Source of the DNA: Chionis minor
Lineage: Eukaryota > Chordata > Aves > Charadriiformes > Chionididae
Direction: 5' to 3'
Assembly: GCA_013398295.1 (NCBI GenBank)
Contig: VZSF01000634.1
Location: 584,864 to 648,863, forward strand
Length of the DNA: 64,000 bases
Under the pieces are notes generated by a model. The model saw only the letters and a program-made list of their open reading frames with translations, was not told the DNA's origin and made no database searches. This document shows positions 55,101 to 62,695 of the stretch, piece after piece. A program made the position numbers and the translations under genes. Position 1 is the stretch's first letter; each line of letters opens with the position of its first letter.

Positions 55101-58100
55101 TAATGCTAGTCTCTATATTGCTGAAAAACCTAAAGGTCAACTGCTGAAAAGGAATTTCATAAGTAGTAGCCCTCTGTCCCAAATTATTTAGTCCCTAAAA
55201 AAACCCCAAAAAACCAAAAGAAAGCCACCCTGAAATCAAAAGGACACGATCTAAGGTGCGAAGGAGAAAAACAGGCAGGAGACAGGAGGGATGAGGAGGA
55301 GGTTTAAATAGTTAATTAGGAGCAGTGATTCTCATTCAGTACTAATCTAGCTGTACATTGAGTTCCCAGGGCAGCAAAAGTAAGCAACAACTAAAGACTT
55401 GCAGATCCTCCCTTGAACATTTTTCCCTATGGAAATCAGTCCTGCATATGACACCAAGATCAAAGTTCCTACCTATGACAAATAGAAGGATTCAAATGTT
55501 ATTAAAAAAGATGAAAATCTCAAATTTCTACATGTCAGTCATCTCACAGACTTCAAAGTAGCCACTGCATCAGTCAAGAGAGGAGGTGTGGGGAAGGAGA
55601 CAGCTGAGCTCTATCGTGTGCACTTCATGTTCCAGTTTTCAGTATGTCGTCTCGATGTGAAATACACACATGTACATTGCAGTAATTCACAGTGAGGATG
55701 ACAATTATCACAGATGGTTTTGTGAAAGAATCCCAAGCCGTCTGCTACCAGCTGATGCACAGTTTGTAACAGGGGAGACAAAGAAAGCTCAGGCCCATCA
55801 CGTCAAAAACCAGAATAGGAAACAGACCTGCCCAAAATACAGTTTTTCCAAAAGGTAAAGATCAACTTTGCCAGCCCTGAAACACAAGCGATTATCTGTT
55901 CAGTTCCAGTGAATAGCTAGAGTTCCAAACAGTGAACAATTACCTTACAGTAAGATTTACATAAAACTCCTCCAGTAATTAGCAGCAAGTAGAGGCAGAT
56001 AAGCACTGCGATTCTAGGGGTGTTAGTGTGGAAAAAGTAATTTGCAGTTCCTCATGCAGGTCAGGCACAGATGTTTCAGCTGATTGTTCAGCAGAGGGAA
56101 CAGAAGCCCTTGTCAGCGTCATCTGCAAAAGGTGCACTACATGATCTCTGAGGAGAGAGCTATAAACTGAATCCAGACTAGTGGGATACACATATAAATT
56201 TGGAAACAAGCTCATGGGTGGGATGGGAAGAAAGAGTCTTTTGAAGCAATGTATCTCTCCATACTGCAACACTCTGTGCTCTCTCCGCCTCGGCTGAAAT
56301 AGATGGGTTTATATGGCATTATGTCATTTGCAGCTGAGCAGCAGACTCTGAAGAGCCTACCTTGCTACAGCACTCACAAAAGGCTCTACAGCACTAATTC
56401 TCTGTAATAATTAATTTAAGCCACACATCTCAATTTTGCTTTTAGATCTTTGCAGTAGCGCCATTCCCACTACTAGAGACTCGGCTACTGACTCAGACTC
56501 AACTGATTCTTGTGTATTAAGTTCCTGGGCCAGCATTAAGAAGAAAAACCATTTCACCATTTATCATCAAACTAATGTTATTTCACCTAAGGAAGAAAGG
56601 CAAATCGAACTCGATCTCCTCCTAAAGAAAAGACATAAGAAACAAAGGAGGGATTGTGTTTCAACTCGGGAAAACCAAATTTGTCTTTATATTGTCTATT
56701 AAAGGTAGATGAGAAACTGTAATAATCTCACCATTAAAGAGGATGATGCAAGTATCAGAAAAGCTACAGAAAAAGCAGAACTGGATGCTTAAAAAGCTAC
56801 CTTGAACTTACACTTGCCCATAAACTAATTTTAAAAAACTGGCAAGAAGGAAGATTTTAAGACAATCAGACTATGAGATATCTGCTGCCACTTGCAGAAG
56901 ACATTCTACGTGACCTTGAAGGGAAAGAAAAAACGCACATAAAAAACTTGTGTCTCAGTTCCCACCCATAATGTGGAAAAAGCAAATAGCTGTGACATAC
57001 AAAGGAAATACAAGATCGAGGTCTCCAGATCAGCACCATGTCTCCCACTATGCACACGTCCAGTGCACGGCACAAGGAGAAAGGAAGGAGCAGAGACACT
57101 GATCTCGTTTGCAGCCTTCATGCAACACTGTAATATAAAAAATAGGAATGGGTGAAAAGATTTGAAACAAGGTAGAAATCCTTGGAGCAAGGATTCTCTG
57201 TTCATCTACATTTGGAAAGCAGCCAGCAACCTATACTGAAACAGGAACCACAATAAATTGAATTCATTCTTAAAATGCATTTCAGAAATAGTAATGTTTC
57301 TCTGAAATTAAAATAGTAACAGTCACAGAATTAAAATACAACATTTAGTTCATGCGTGTGTGTGCACGTATATATTTTCGTTCTGATCTTACTGTTCTTC
57401 AGCTGGAAAACAGAAAAGGCATATATTTTCATATTGCATATTATTTAAGAAGCTGGGAAAAGAATTCAGCTCTCAACTTGAGATCAAATGCCCTTGGGTT
57501 TTTGGTTGGGAGAGGGAAGGAGGAAGAGGTTAAAGAATTGGGATGTAAAGGGGAATGAAATAATCCACATCCTTATTTCATGTGGAATACTTTGGGGTTG
57601 GGGGTTTGTTTTTGCTCAAACTCCAAGAACACTTGCCCTTGTTGGAACAACCTGAGTCATATTTTGCTGCACAGAAGAGCCTGAATAGTCTATACAAGTT
57701 CAGAATGAATCATTGGTGTATTACCTCACCAGTGCAAAAGATACATTCTTTAACGAGACCGCATAGATAAAAACAAACACTACCACACTCCTGAATGCAT
57801 TGGGAAGAAAAGACCCAGTTCAGGGATGCAGAAGGCAATCTGGATATCAGTCTGTTGTTTGAATTAATATTTATCAGTTCAGCAGCGTGGAAGAAAGGGG
57901 AAGAAACAGGCAGGGAACGACACTGATGAGCAAATACAGTGCAAGTGTTCCATACTGAGACGGAGGAAAGGGGTTCTCAGGACTAATTTGCTCTCCTGAT
58001 AAGAGCTACTATTCAGTTCTACCCCTTTGCTTTTAAAACAGATGCAGCTCTCATGCCATGGCAATATAAATAACATCTTCACAGCCTTTTTTTATCTGAA

Positions 58101-59861
58101 GCTTTTGGGATGCTCTCTTCAGCTTGTTAATTACACATGAAATCCCTTTTTGTACAATCTATTCCCATACTGTCAGAGCACCACGCTATAGCTCACAGTA
58201 ATCCTTGGACTGAAGACAAAACCAGCGCTACCAACATTCACGGCTCACGCGTATGCTGGAAGCGGCATATTCAGCAGCACTGAGCCATCTCCAGCCCCTC
58301 AAAGAAAAAGGGATCCCATCCCACACCAGTGGCCGTTAGCACACGTGGTCAGCCCTGACTTGAAGAAGTTGCCACCATCATACGTCCAGTTCCCACACAA
58401 GGATGGACGTAAACCAACAACCTCATTAAGAAGGAACATTGCTCCGTCCCCCGCTGCACGCTAGGTGGACCATCAGGTCTCAAAGACCATAGTCGTTGGT
58501 TTGTTTAAACATTAATTTTATTCTCTAATGCCAGTGATTTTACCCTAGAGAACGAATATTTCTTTTCACAACCAATTTAGTCCACCATGGAGCACACCAC
58601 GTGGGGACCTTCCCTTCTTCGTGAAGGCAAGTCGGCAGATCCCTGTCGTGTTCGTTTCTTTCCCATGAGCGCTGCCCACCACCACAGGTTTGTATCAGCG
58701 TAACTTTGCTTTGAAACACTCAGCAATTTTCAAAACAAGGTGTCTAGCTGCCTCACACCCACTGCTGGGTGGAAATACATGGCTAAGCTCTACGAGCAGC
58801 TTTGGAAGTCACACTGGTTATTAGTCAGCTATTGCTGCTGAGTCAAAAGGTTGGAGCACAAAGGCCAAAAACCAAAGTATGGGGGTCCGGCAAAAAAAAG
58901 CTTTTCCTTCTGAATGCGTTTCCCAGTGACAAAACTGAAGAGAGTACAGACTTAAGGGAGAACATTCTCCCCATTTTTAAGACCTCAATTTAATACAAAA
59001 TCTAGTAAGTGCTTAATATTCTGTACACAATGGGGTGTGTAGGAGGACTAGAGTTAAGTTCATGCATGAGAAAGCTGTGTGCTTTGCTTGCCTAATACTA
59101 AGAACCTGTTGGGACTACGCAGTCGCCAGAGTCTGTGTGCCTTAAAATTGAAAGCACTCAACAGAGCAGAAAGAAGCGATAATATTGCAGGATACAGCTG
59201 AGCTCAGTGCATCTGCCAGCCCTTGCCCTCACACGAGCAACGCTTTCAGCTGCCCAGAATCCAGCCGGGGCTGTATGGATGAACCAGAGGGCACCACTAC
59301 TGAATAGCAATCTCCCAGCCAAACTGATGCTTAAAAGATACCTTGCACTTCCCTTAAACAATAATAGAATACGCACATGCACTCTACTGCGGGCTACAGC
59401 ATGCAGTCAATACCGCATTTGATTTTACAGTGAAAGCACACGGAATCCTGTCTGTAAGATGCCAGGCTTAGAAATTTTAAGCTACCCAGCACGATTATAC
59501 GCAAGGCCCAGACAGATTTCCTAACCATTAATAACTTGATGCTGAAATATTTTAGGGATACCGGTTGTGAACATGCCAGCAAAATCTTCAACTCCTAAAA
59601 TCAGCACAGGACTGGAGAAACAGTAAAATAGATTACTTAATAATGGGAAGTTACAGATACAATAAAAAACTAAGCCTTTGTTTCCATATAATTTGAGATT
59701 CAAGACACTTCTAAAAATCAGGATCCACAGACCAGCTGCTGTGCCAACTGTATCAAACCACAAACGCATGCAGACACGTGAGCCAACATACCCAGGACAC
59801 CACTCTTCCATTGAAGCAAGGTAGCTTTGCATTGTCGTCTGAGATCTCCTCCTTTACCACC
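2678..59861 (-). CDS. DVL1: Dishevelled-1 (DVL1), exons 2-15, 5'-partial
   Basis: Dishevelled-1 is a cytoplasmic scaffold that links Frizzled receptors to canonical (beta-catenin) and planar-polarity Wnt signalling. The joined coding segments are 59792-59861, 47455-47576, 42240-42352, 25647-25785, 18783-18876, 17706-17775, 16774-16913, 16374-16450, 15823-15890, 13960-14109, 9055-9186, 8003-8170, 7280-7486 and 2678-3096. They total 1969 nt including the TGA stop. All introns are GT-AG and all phases join without a frameshift. If exon 1 matches the human length (57 codons including a split Gly), the protein is about 712 residues, against 695 in human. Domains in order are the end of DIX (58-85), a polybasic region (220-231), PDZ (about 245-340), DEP (about 415-505), a Pro-rich PPAY segment (552-555) and the C-terminus ending FVDIM. 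The start codon is outside the window. Residue numbers in the exon entries use this assumed offset. Confidence 0.97.
3097..7279 (-). other. DVL1: DVL1 intron 14
   Basis: This 4.2-kb intron separates the last two coding exons. It is mostly unique sequence with no supported gene. It holds an A-rich tract at 5735-5775 and a possible reverse MIR remnant around 4850. A short GC-richer patch lies at about 5620-5690. Confidence 0.9.
5735..5775. repeat. G-run and A-rich low-complexity tract
   Basis: AAAAA is followed by seven or so G and then long A-runs interrupted by single G, all purine. It is a simple low-complexity repeat in intron 14. Confidence 0.85.
7280..7486 (-). CDS. DVL1: DVL1 exon 14 (Pro-rich region with PPAY motif)
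   Basis: This 207-nt exon encodes residues 506-573. It runs through [20 protein letters not shown], then [20 protein letters not shown] and ends SQQSEG. PPAY (552-555) is a PPxY ligand for WW domains, such as those of NEDD4-family ubiquitin ligases that regulate Dishevelled levels. This block distinguishes DVL1 from DVL3. The acceptor is TCCAG|ATATGG and the donor is GAAG|GTAAGA. It is the penultimate coding exon, where human DVL1 frameshifts cause Robinow syndrome. Confidence 0.97.
7487..8002 (-). other. DVL1: DVL1 intron 13
   Basis: This 516-bp intron lies between the DEP core exon and exon 14. Its centre is occupied by a MIR-like SINE remnant. Confidence 0.9.
7695..7820 (+). repeat. MIR-like (CORE-SINE) remnant
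   Basis: The + strand reads CCCCATTTTACAGACTGGAA, then CAGGAAGTCTGTGGCATCAC, then AATCCTGCTTTCCTGAGCCC. This follows the order of the amniote MIR/CORE-SINE consensus as I know it (CCCATTTTACAGATGGGGAA ... GGAAGTCTGTGGCAGAGC ... CTCCTGAGTCCCAG). The assignment is by memory of the consensus, not by alignment. Confidence 0.65.
8003..8170 (-). CDS. DVL1: DVL1 exon 13 (DEP core)
   Basis: This 168-nt exon encodes residues 450-504, most of the DEP domain: [39 protein letters not shown] and [23 protein letters not shown] forms part of the membrane/Frizzled-binding face. The acceptor is TTTTAG|GAGCAG and the donor is GGCA|GTAAGT. A split Asn codon joins it to exon 14. No key residue appears lost. Confidence 0.97.
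8171..9054 (-). other. DVL1: DVL1 intron 12
   Basis: This 884-bp intron splits the DEP domain. Apart from splice signals, no gene or recognisable repeat was seen. Confidence 0.9.
9055..9186 (-). CDS. DVL1: DVL1 exon 12 (start of DEP)
   Basis: This 132-nt exon encodes residues 406-448. After [19 protein letters not shown] comes [20 protein letters not shown], the beginning of the DEP domain, ending NAVI. DEP binds the Frizzled C-terminal cytosolic surface and acidic phospholipids, and is needed for membrane recruitment and planar-polarity signalling. The acceptor is TTTTAG|AATTAG and the donor is ATAG|GTAAGC. Confidence 0.97.
9187..13959 (-). other. DVL1: DVL1 intron 11
   Basis: This 4.8-kb intron is mostly unique sequence. 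It contains a GTTT-rich stretch near 12788-12822 and short TATAAAA-type repeats near 13525-13545. Nothing gene-like is supported. Confidence 0.9.
13960..14109 (-). CDS. DVL1: DVL1 exon 11 (PDZ-DEP linker)
   Basis: This 150-nt exon encodes residues 356-404. It contains [15 protein letters not shown], conserved in all vertebrate DVLs, then a Tyr/Pro segment and a run of Ser/Thr ([14 protein letters not shown]). The acceptor is CGCAG|CTGAAC and the donor is GAAA|GTAAGT. A split Lys codon joins it to exon 12. The Ser/Thr-rich half is a plausible phosphorylation region by analogy with the family. Confidence 0.97.
14110..15822 (-). other. DVL1: DVL1 intron 10
   Basis: This 1.7-kb intron carries a truncated CR1 LINE 3' end at about 14446-14552. 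A possible weaker, degraded CR1-like patch lies near 15388-15420. The rest is unique. Confidence 0.9.
14446..14552 (+). mobile_element. CR1 LINE, 5'-truncated 3' end
   Basis: The sequence GTGTCCCTGCCCATGGCAGG, then TTGGAACTTGATGATCTTTA, then GGTCCCTTCCAACTC, and the tail ATTCTATGATTCTATGATT form the standard 3' end of avian CR1 in + orientation. A 7-bp GATTTTG occurs on both sides (14439-14445 and 14547-14553) and may be a short target-site duplication. There is no coding capacity. Confidence 0.93.
15823..15890 (-). CDS. DVL1: DVL1 exon 10 (end of PDZ)
   Basis: This 68-nt exon encodes residues 333-354: [20 protein letters not shown] then [11 protein letters not shown] is the last PDZ strand. 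The rest begins the PDZ-DEP linker. The acceptor is CCTAG|ACCTAT and the donor is AGGG|GTGAGT. Both ends split codons (Gly and Ala), which rejoin correctly. Confidence 0.97.
15891..16373 (-). other. DVL1: DVL1 intron 9
   Basis: This 483-bp intron lies within the PDZ-coding region. No repeat or gene was seen. Confidence 0.9.
16374..16450 (-). CDS. DVL1: DVL1 exon 9 (PDZ, helix region)
   Basis: This 77-nt exon encodes residues 307-331 plus two bases of a Gly codon: [20 protein letters not shown] followed by IVSKPG. The [10 protein letters not shown] segment is the second PDZ helix, which lines the peptide-binding groove. The acceptor is TTCAG|GTGAAT and the donor is CAGG|GTGAGC. Confidence 0.97.
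16451..16773 (-). other. DVL1: DVL1 intron 8, weak donor
   Basis: This 323-bp intron is the shortest in the gene. Its 5' splice site is GTTGGT instead of GTRAGT. The reading frame of exon 8 continues into it for about 30 codons to a stop at 16681-16683. Retention would give a protein cut within PDZ. Confidence 0.9.
16774..16913 (-). CDS. DVL1: DVL1 exon 8 (PDZ core)
   Basis: This 140-nt exon encodes residues 261-306. [12 protein letters not shown] carries the FLGI carboxylate-binding loop that contacts the internal and C-terminal Frizzled peptides. It is followed by the nearly invariant [19 protein letters not shown] and [11 protein letters not shown]. The acceptor is TATAG|AAAAGT. The donor is CAG|GTTGGT, with an unusual T at +3. 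The junction is still certain, because the next exon continues exactly with VNDVNF. Read-through into the intron is open for about 30 codons before an in-frame stop. Confidence 0.97.
16914..17705 (-). other. DVL1: DVL1 intron 7
   Basis: This 792-bp intron is within the PDZ-coding region. A pyrimidine-rich stretch (a G-run on the + strand near 16937-16947) precedes the exon 8 acceptor. Nothing else was recognised. Confidence 0.9.
17706..17775 (-). CDS. DVL1: DVL1 exon 7 (start of PDZ)
   Basis: This 70-nt exon encodes residues 237-259 plus one base of a Glu codon. It contains [22 protein letters not shown], whose [10 protein letters not shown] is the first beta strand of the Dishevelled PDZ domain. 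The acceptor is TGCAG|TCATCT and the donor is ATGG|GTAAGA. It sits in a cluster of four short exons (7-10) that together build the PDZ. Confidence 0.96.
17776..18782 (-). other. DVL1: DVL1 intron 6
   Basis: This 1.0-kb intron is of unique sequence, with no supported gene or repeat. Confidence 0.9.
18783..18876 (-). CDS. DVL1: DVL1 exon 6 (Ser/Thr block and polybasic stretch)
   Basis: This 94-nt exon encodes residues 206-236. It opens with [14 protein letters not shown], a Ser/Thr block nearly invariant in Dishevelled, and continues with [17 protein letters not shown]. The basic region upstream of PDZ is a family hallmark, implicated in signalling-specific phosphorylation and binding. The acceptor is CCTCAG|GTTGAG, the donor is CAGG|GTAAGA, and the exon ends in phase 0. 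Confidence 0.96.
18877..25646 (-). other. DVL1: DVL1 intron 5
   Basis: This 6.8-kb intron is AT-rich in its central part (about 21700-23600). It holds a MIR-like remnant at 19635-19740. A-rich stretches occur near 25497-25530. No gene is supported. Confidence 0.9.
19635..19745 (+). repeat. MIR-like (CORE-SINE) remnant
   Basis: The + strand reads AATCTCATTTTACAGACAGT, then GACCGAGACAGAGAAAGA, then TTTGCCCAAATTAATTTCAG and GCTGGAACAAAGCCTAGATT. This tracks the MIR core order (CATTTTACAGATGAGGAAAC ... TTGCCCAAGGTCACACAG ... AGCCAGGATTCGAACCCAGG). It is diverged and the call is by memory of the consensus. Confidence 0.6.
25647..25785 (-). CDS. DVL1: DVL1 exon 5 (acidic/Ser linker)
   Basis: This 139-nt exon encodes residues 160-204 flanked by split Val and Arg codons. 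It contains [15 protein letters not shown] and then [21 protein letters not shown], an acidic serine-rich stretch conserved in vertebrate DVLs. The acceptor is TCGCAG|TCCCTC and the donor is GCAG|GTAGGG, a moderate match to consensus. Two adjacent in-frame ATG codons (ACCATGATG) have a good initiation context. They would be the first in-frame start codons of any transcript that enters the gene at this exon. Confidence 0.96.
33175..33412 (-). promoter_or_regulatory. Internal CpG island, candidate alternative promoter
   Basis: I count about 25 CpG dinucleotides in roughly 240 bp at about two-thirds GC, so observed/expected is near 0.9. The surrounding intron is CpG-poor. On the minus strand (the DVL1 sense) a strong splice donor CTGAG|GTAAGG lies at 33389/33388. 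A second GTGAGT lies at 33273-33268. Together these suggest an alternative first exon or a non-coding transcript start. No coding exon is recognisable, and the open frame found upstream of the donor stops before it. Confidence 0.4.
35708..35809 (-). mobile_element. CR1 LINE fragment with perfect flanking repeats
   Basis: Read on the + strand, AATCATAGAATCA begins at 35706 and is followed by GGGTTGGAAGAGACCTTCAA and CATCGAGTCCAACCATAACC. This is the reverse complement of an avian CR1 3' end with its tail. The 17-bp sequence CGCTGTCACTCGCTGAA flanks it on both sides (35691-35707 and 35810-35826) without mismatch. The fragment is about 100 bp, 5'-truncated and non-coding. Confidence 0.93.
36941..37170. 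repeat. (GT)n/(AT)n/(AC)n microsatellite containing an N gap
   Basis: (GT)4 at 36941-36948 and (AT)n to 36965 are followed by 124 N (36966-37089). Then comes a TATA-rich stretch, a long (AT)n at 37118-37151 and (AC)n to about 37170. The gap is an assembly artefact of the repeat and its true length is unknown. Confidence 0.95.
42240..42352 (-). CDS. DVL1: DVL1 exon 4 (linker between DIX and PDZ)
   Basis: This 113-nt exon encodes residues 122-158 with split codons at both ends. It contains [15 protein letters not shown] followed by the Arg-rich [14 protein letters not shown]. The same block occurs in human DVL1 with few changes. The linker carries many potential casein-kinase sites in Dishevelled proteins. 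The acceptor is AACAG|CCCAAA and the donor is ATG|GTAAGT. The exon lies 16.5 kb upstream of exon 5 in transcript terms. Confidence 0.96.
42742..42861. repeat. Two-copy 60-bp tandem duplication
   Basis: Units 42742-42801 and 42802-42861 both carry TTTGAATTTCAGCATAGTCC and CATCATGAGAG. They differ at only a few positions. The repeat lies 390 bp from the exon 4 acceptor, on its intronic side. Confidence 0.95.
45700..45985 (+). mobile_element. Old CR1/L3-like LINE 3' remnant
   Basis: Segments in order include TTGAGCTGCTCAGCTTATTT, GGTGGATTCTTTATCACTTG, GAATCTTCAAACCTAGAGTG, AATTAAGGGCTTCCTGCAGA and CTTGTGTTATGG. They parallel the 3' portion of old amniote CR1/L3 families as I remember it (TGGATTCTCCATCACTTGAA ... 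GCTTGATGCAGG ... CCTGTGTTATGCAGG ... TCAGACTAGATGATC). It is diverged and non-coding. Confidence 0.6.
47230..47273. repeat. G homopolymers flanking an 8-N gap
   Basis: Thirteen G (47230-47242), eight N (47243-47250), CAGAGAA, and sixteen G (47258-47273). The N run marks unresolved sequence in a homopolymer. The transcript strand would read C-rich. Confidence 0.95.
47455..47576 (-). CDS. DVL1: DVL1 exon 3 (end of DIX and acidic/Ser linker)
   Basis: This 122-nt exon encodes residues 81-120 plus two bases of a split His codon. It opens with LVLAE, the last strand of DIX, and continues into a Ser/Thr-rich linker with [22 protein letters not shown], which is conserved among vertebrate DVL proteins. 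The acceptor is GACAG|CTGGTC and the donor is CCA|GTAAGA. The donor is followed on the transcript strand by a long T-run (47425-47438). Such uridine-rich tracts just downstream of a donor can bind TIA1-type splicing factors; that role is inference here. Confidence 0.96.
48983..49040 (+). mobile_element. CR1 LINE, short 3' end
   Basis: GGGGGATGGAACTAGATGAT, then CTTTAAGGTCCCTTCCAACC, then TAAACCATTCTGATTCTATT form the CR1 3' terminus in + orientation. Only about 60 bp is recognisable. Confidence 0.9.
49684..49716. repeat. A-rich low-complexity tract
   Basis: A-runs are interrupted by single G or T (49684-49716). It is a simple repeat of unknown origin, with no retrogene body seen upstream. 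Confidence 0.85.
59792..59861 (-). CDS. DVL1: DVL1 exon 2 (DIX domain, C-terminal half)
   Basis: This 70-nt exon starts with the last base of a split Gly codon and encodes residues 58-80, including [16 protein letters not shown], a hallmark of the DIX domain. DIX polymerises head to tail, building Dishevelled signalosomes and recruiting Axin. The acceptor follows a TTTG-repeat pyrimidine tract and CAG. The donor is TGG|GTATGT and the exon ends in phase 0. The preceding KFFFKSMDQDFG-type sequence was sought up to 64000 and not found, so exon 1 is off the right end. Confidence 0.96.
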
Positions 59862-59865
59862 CTGG

Positions 59866-59887
59866 AAAAACAAACAAACAAACAACA
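59866..59887. repeat. (CAAA)n at the exon 2 acceptor
   Basis: Four to five CAAA units on + read as (TTTG)n on the minus strand. They form the polypyrimidine-like tract of the exon 2 acceptor directly before CCAG. Confidence 0.85.
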
Positions 59888-61171
59888 GGAATAATAAGGG
59901 TTTGAAATTACATCAGAAGGGACAGTGGTTTTCTTAAACGGTCCAGGAAAAATACAATTTTTTACTAAAATGTTGGCATCAGCAAGTCTTCTATGTTTAA
60001 AGAATATGCAACTATTAGAATAAAGGAAGCAAGTAAAAAAAAAAGGGTAGAAGAGTACCCTTCCAGACAACCATCCCAAACTGGTAGAGGCACAAAACTA
60101 ATTACAAGCATTTTTCCCACTTTGGCATCTTCCATCTCACCACAATTTTTACAGATCTGACAGTGATTAAAATCTCACTGTGCTGTGCAGTCTGTGTCAG
60201 AGATCACAGATCACAAGTTAAGGCCATCCTGCTGGCAATGAAAGGACTATTACCTCAATTCCTAGACGGGATTTGGAGCCAAAACACAGCACCTTCCCCC
60301 CAAGGCGCTGAAGGAGCTGTGGTCAAGCTTCATACTGAGCCCTCCTCCCCTGCACATGAGACAAGGATCTCAACCTTCTTCGTTAACTCAAGCTCTCTTC
60401 CCACTCTTGCCAGCCACACTCCTCTCTTGCTCCCTATACCTCCCTCCTTTCACTCCAGGATGGTTTCAAAACAGTCAGCGAGGCTGAGACCTGGCCTCTG
60501 TCAGGGGAAGAGCCGACATGGTCGAACACAGAGGTGCCACTGCGGCGCTGAGTTCCCTCCCCGAGCCTGGTCCTTTTTCAACAGATGCAACGCCAACACA
60601 GCATCCGGCTGGGAGCCATTCCGAAGGCTTCTTGAGAAAAAGCGTAATCCAAAACTCAAACCCTTATCATTAAGGAGAATAAAATCAGCACTTCTGCCCG
60701 TTATTGCTAAATTGAATCACAGCAAAATTAAAATGACAGAAGAAGATAGATTTAAGGATGGCAAACAGCTGCTGGACTCATGCAAGAACCGTGAGGGCCA
60801 CGGAATTGAAAAGGAAGAAATAAAATTTTATGAGCTGTCTCTAAAACAGGATATATTAATTAAGGTTATAGAGTTATACAAAAAGATAAAATGTAGATAA
60901 CGTGTCTACAGACATATTAGCCAATGGCCATTTGTGAGGTTTTACTATGTGGCCAATAAAAACTGAATGTGGACAAACCTGGAAGAGATAGCATGGCCTC
61001 TCTAAAAACTCCATCTCATCACTGCTAGTGATTCCAGAGGTCTACTGTAAAAATGTTAACATAAATTACTGGTGATTAAATTTCAAATTCAGCTCAATGC
61101 CAGACTGCCTCATCTTCCAGAGACTTCCCCCTCTGGGAGGATAAGGGAAGACGCAGACAGGGTGACACCTG

Positions 61172-61236
61172 CAAGGAGCAGAGAGCTGGACTCGATGATC
61201 CTTACGGATCCCTTCCAACTCGACATCGTCTATGAC
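61172..61236 (+). mobile_element. CR1 LINE, degraded 3' end
   Basis: GAGCTGGACTCGATGATCCT, then TACGGATCCCTTCCAACTCG, then TCTATGACTCC match the CR1 3' terminus (GGTTGGACTCGATGATCTTA ... GGTCCCTTCCAAC ... TCTATGATTC) with several substitutions. Confidence 0.85.
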
Positions 61237-62592
61237 TCCATTCCATGGATTTGTTTTACTACCATAAGGGTTTTCATATGGTTTTCAATTCTGAGTACGC
61301 TTACTGTGACTCAGTATCTCAGAATCAGCATTTGTTTCAACAGTTTAAGATTGGTCATAGCCAAATACAAATGGCACAACTACTGAGAAAACAGAAATGC
61401 TTCCATTTCATTAGACTTAATTCCAAGCTTCCATTTAAGCAGCAACTGAAGTTACTTCAGATGTTTCTGTTCCAACTAGCACAGTAACCAACACAGTCTC
61501 CATTTAACAACCTCATATTCATTAAGTTAACCAGTCATAACCACATTTATATATTTATAGCCACAAAAAGATACTCTGAATTCTTCAAACAATTCAGTGC
61601 TCACTCATTCTCTTAGAAAGTAAATCAATCACGTTTTAAGTCAGCAAGATCAGCGTCAGGTCTGCTGGAGGCAAAGTGAGCAGCCTCCAGCTCTGCTGCA
61701 GCTCGTGGACAAAGTAGCCTGCACAACTGACCACACTCCAGAAGGACTCCCAGATCCCACCCAGGATCTGGGAACAACGGCGCTGTTGACTACACCACAG
61801 CCACTTCCTTTGGATTCATCCAGATGAAAAGAGCAGGTTCAAAACCAACCAGTGGTTCCGTACTACTGGGAGTAATTAGTTACTGCCTTGAAGCACTCTT
61901 CGCAACGAGTCCCCAGTGAGCCAGCTTCTAACTCTACAAACCAATTACAAATGTCATCTTTCAGCAGGGCACTTTAAACTGTACTTTTTAGGACTGCTGC
62001 TTTAAGCTGAAGAGTTCCAATTTAAAGGAGCAAAGATTAAGAAAATCCTGCATTTGCATCAGCTTCCTTAACAAACCTCCCTCATTTATATAAGGCCGTG
62101 ATCTCTCAGAAGGTGGTTTTTGTCTTTACAGAAGAAGTAGATGTTGCTGGCGGCTTCCAAAGAGACCATCAAATGAGAAATTTTAGAAGAATCACCATTT
62201 CATAAACCACCCTGAGTACTGCTTCAGTTTTCAACCTGTGCTTTATTACTTAATTTAAAATCAGAACCACTGAACCCTGCTAATTCTGAAATCCTGGCTA
62301 TAGGATTTGGTGAAAAAGCTGGGCTGCTTCATTGTCCCAGTCCAGTAACTGGTTTCAGTATAAGACGACGCAGTTCTGAATCAGTGCTTTGATGGATTCT
62401 CTCGATGATGATCCACAAGACAGGACAGAAATGGTCCATGTACAACACTTTGGTCTGGTTTTCTCTGGTAAGGAGGTACAGATGAAATGTGGGGCAGTTA
62501 GCTTCCCGTTCCGTTTCTCTGATGAAGGGTAATAATGACAGCTCTCTTAAAAACAGGGGCCCACAGAGTCACCATGATACAGGACTCCCTTC

Positions 62593-62616
62593 TCCCCCCC
62601 TCCCCCCCCCCCCCCC
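62593..62616. repeat. Long C homopolymer tract
   Basis: Seven C, a T, then about fifteen C. On the DVL1 transcript strand this is a long G-run. It is a likely length-variable, sequencing-error-prone site. Confidence 0.9.
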
Positions 62617-62661
62617 AACAGGACATAAATCACCTCTGCCTAGAAAGCAAACCTTAAGGAC

Positions 62662-62695
62662 AAGCTTCCTTTCAAGCTAAGCTTCCTTTCAAGCC
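62662..62695. repeat. 17-bp tandem duplication
   Basis: AAGCTTCCTTTCAAGCT (62662-62678) is followed at once by AAGCTTCCTTTCAAGCC (62679-62695), with one mismatch. A T-rich tract (62695-62716) follows. Confidence 0.9.

Larger units (their letters stand above)
47577..59791 (-). other. DVL1: DVL1 intron 2
   Basis: This 12.2-kb intron has a CR1 3' end at about 48983-49040 and an A-rich tract at 49684-49716. The remainder is unique sequence with short open frames only. No gene is supported. Confidence 0.9.

Noticed and set aside
60163..60237. N-terminal extension of the intron 1 open frame
   Set aside because: The extension begins with GTG, not ATG. In a vertebrate nuclear gene the first usable start would be 60238.
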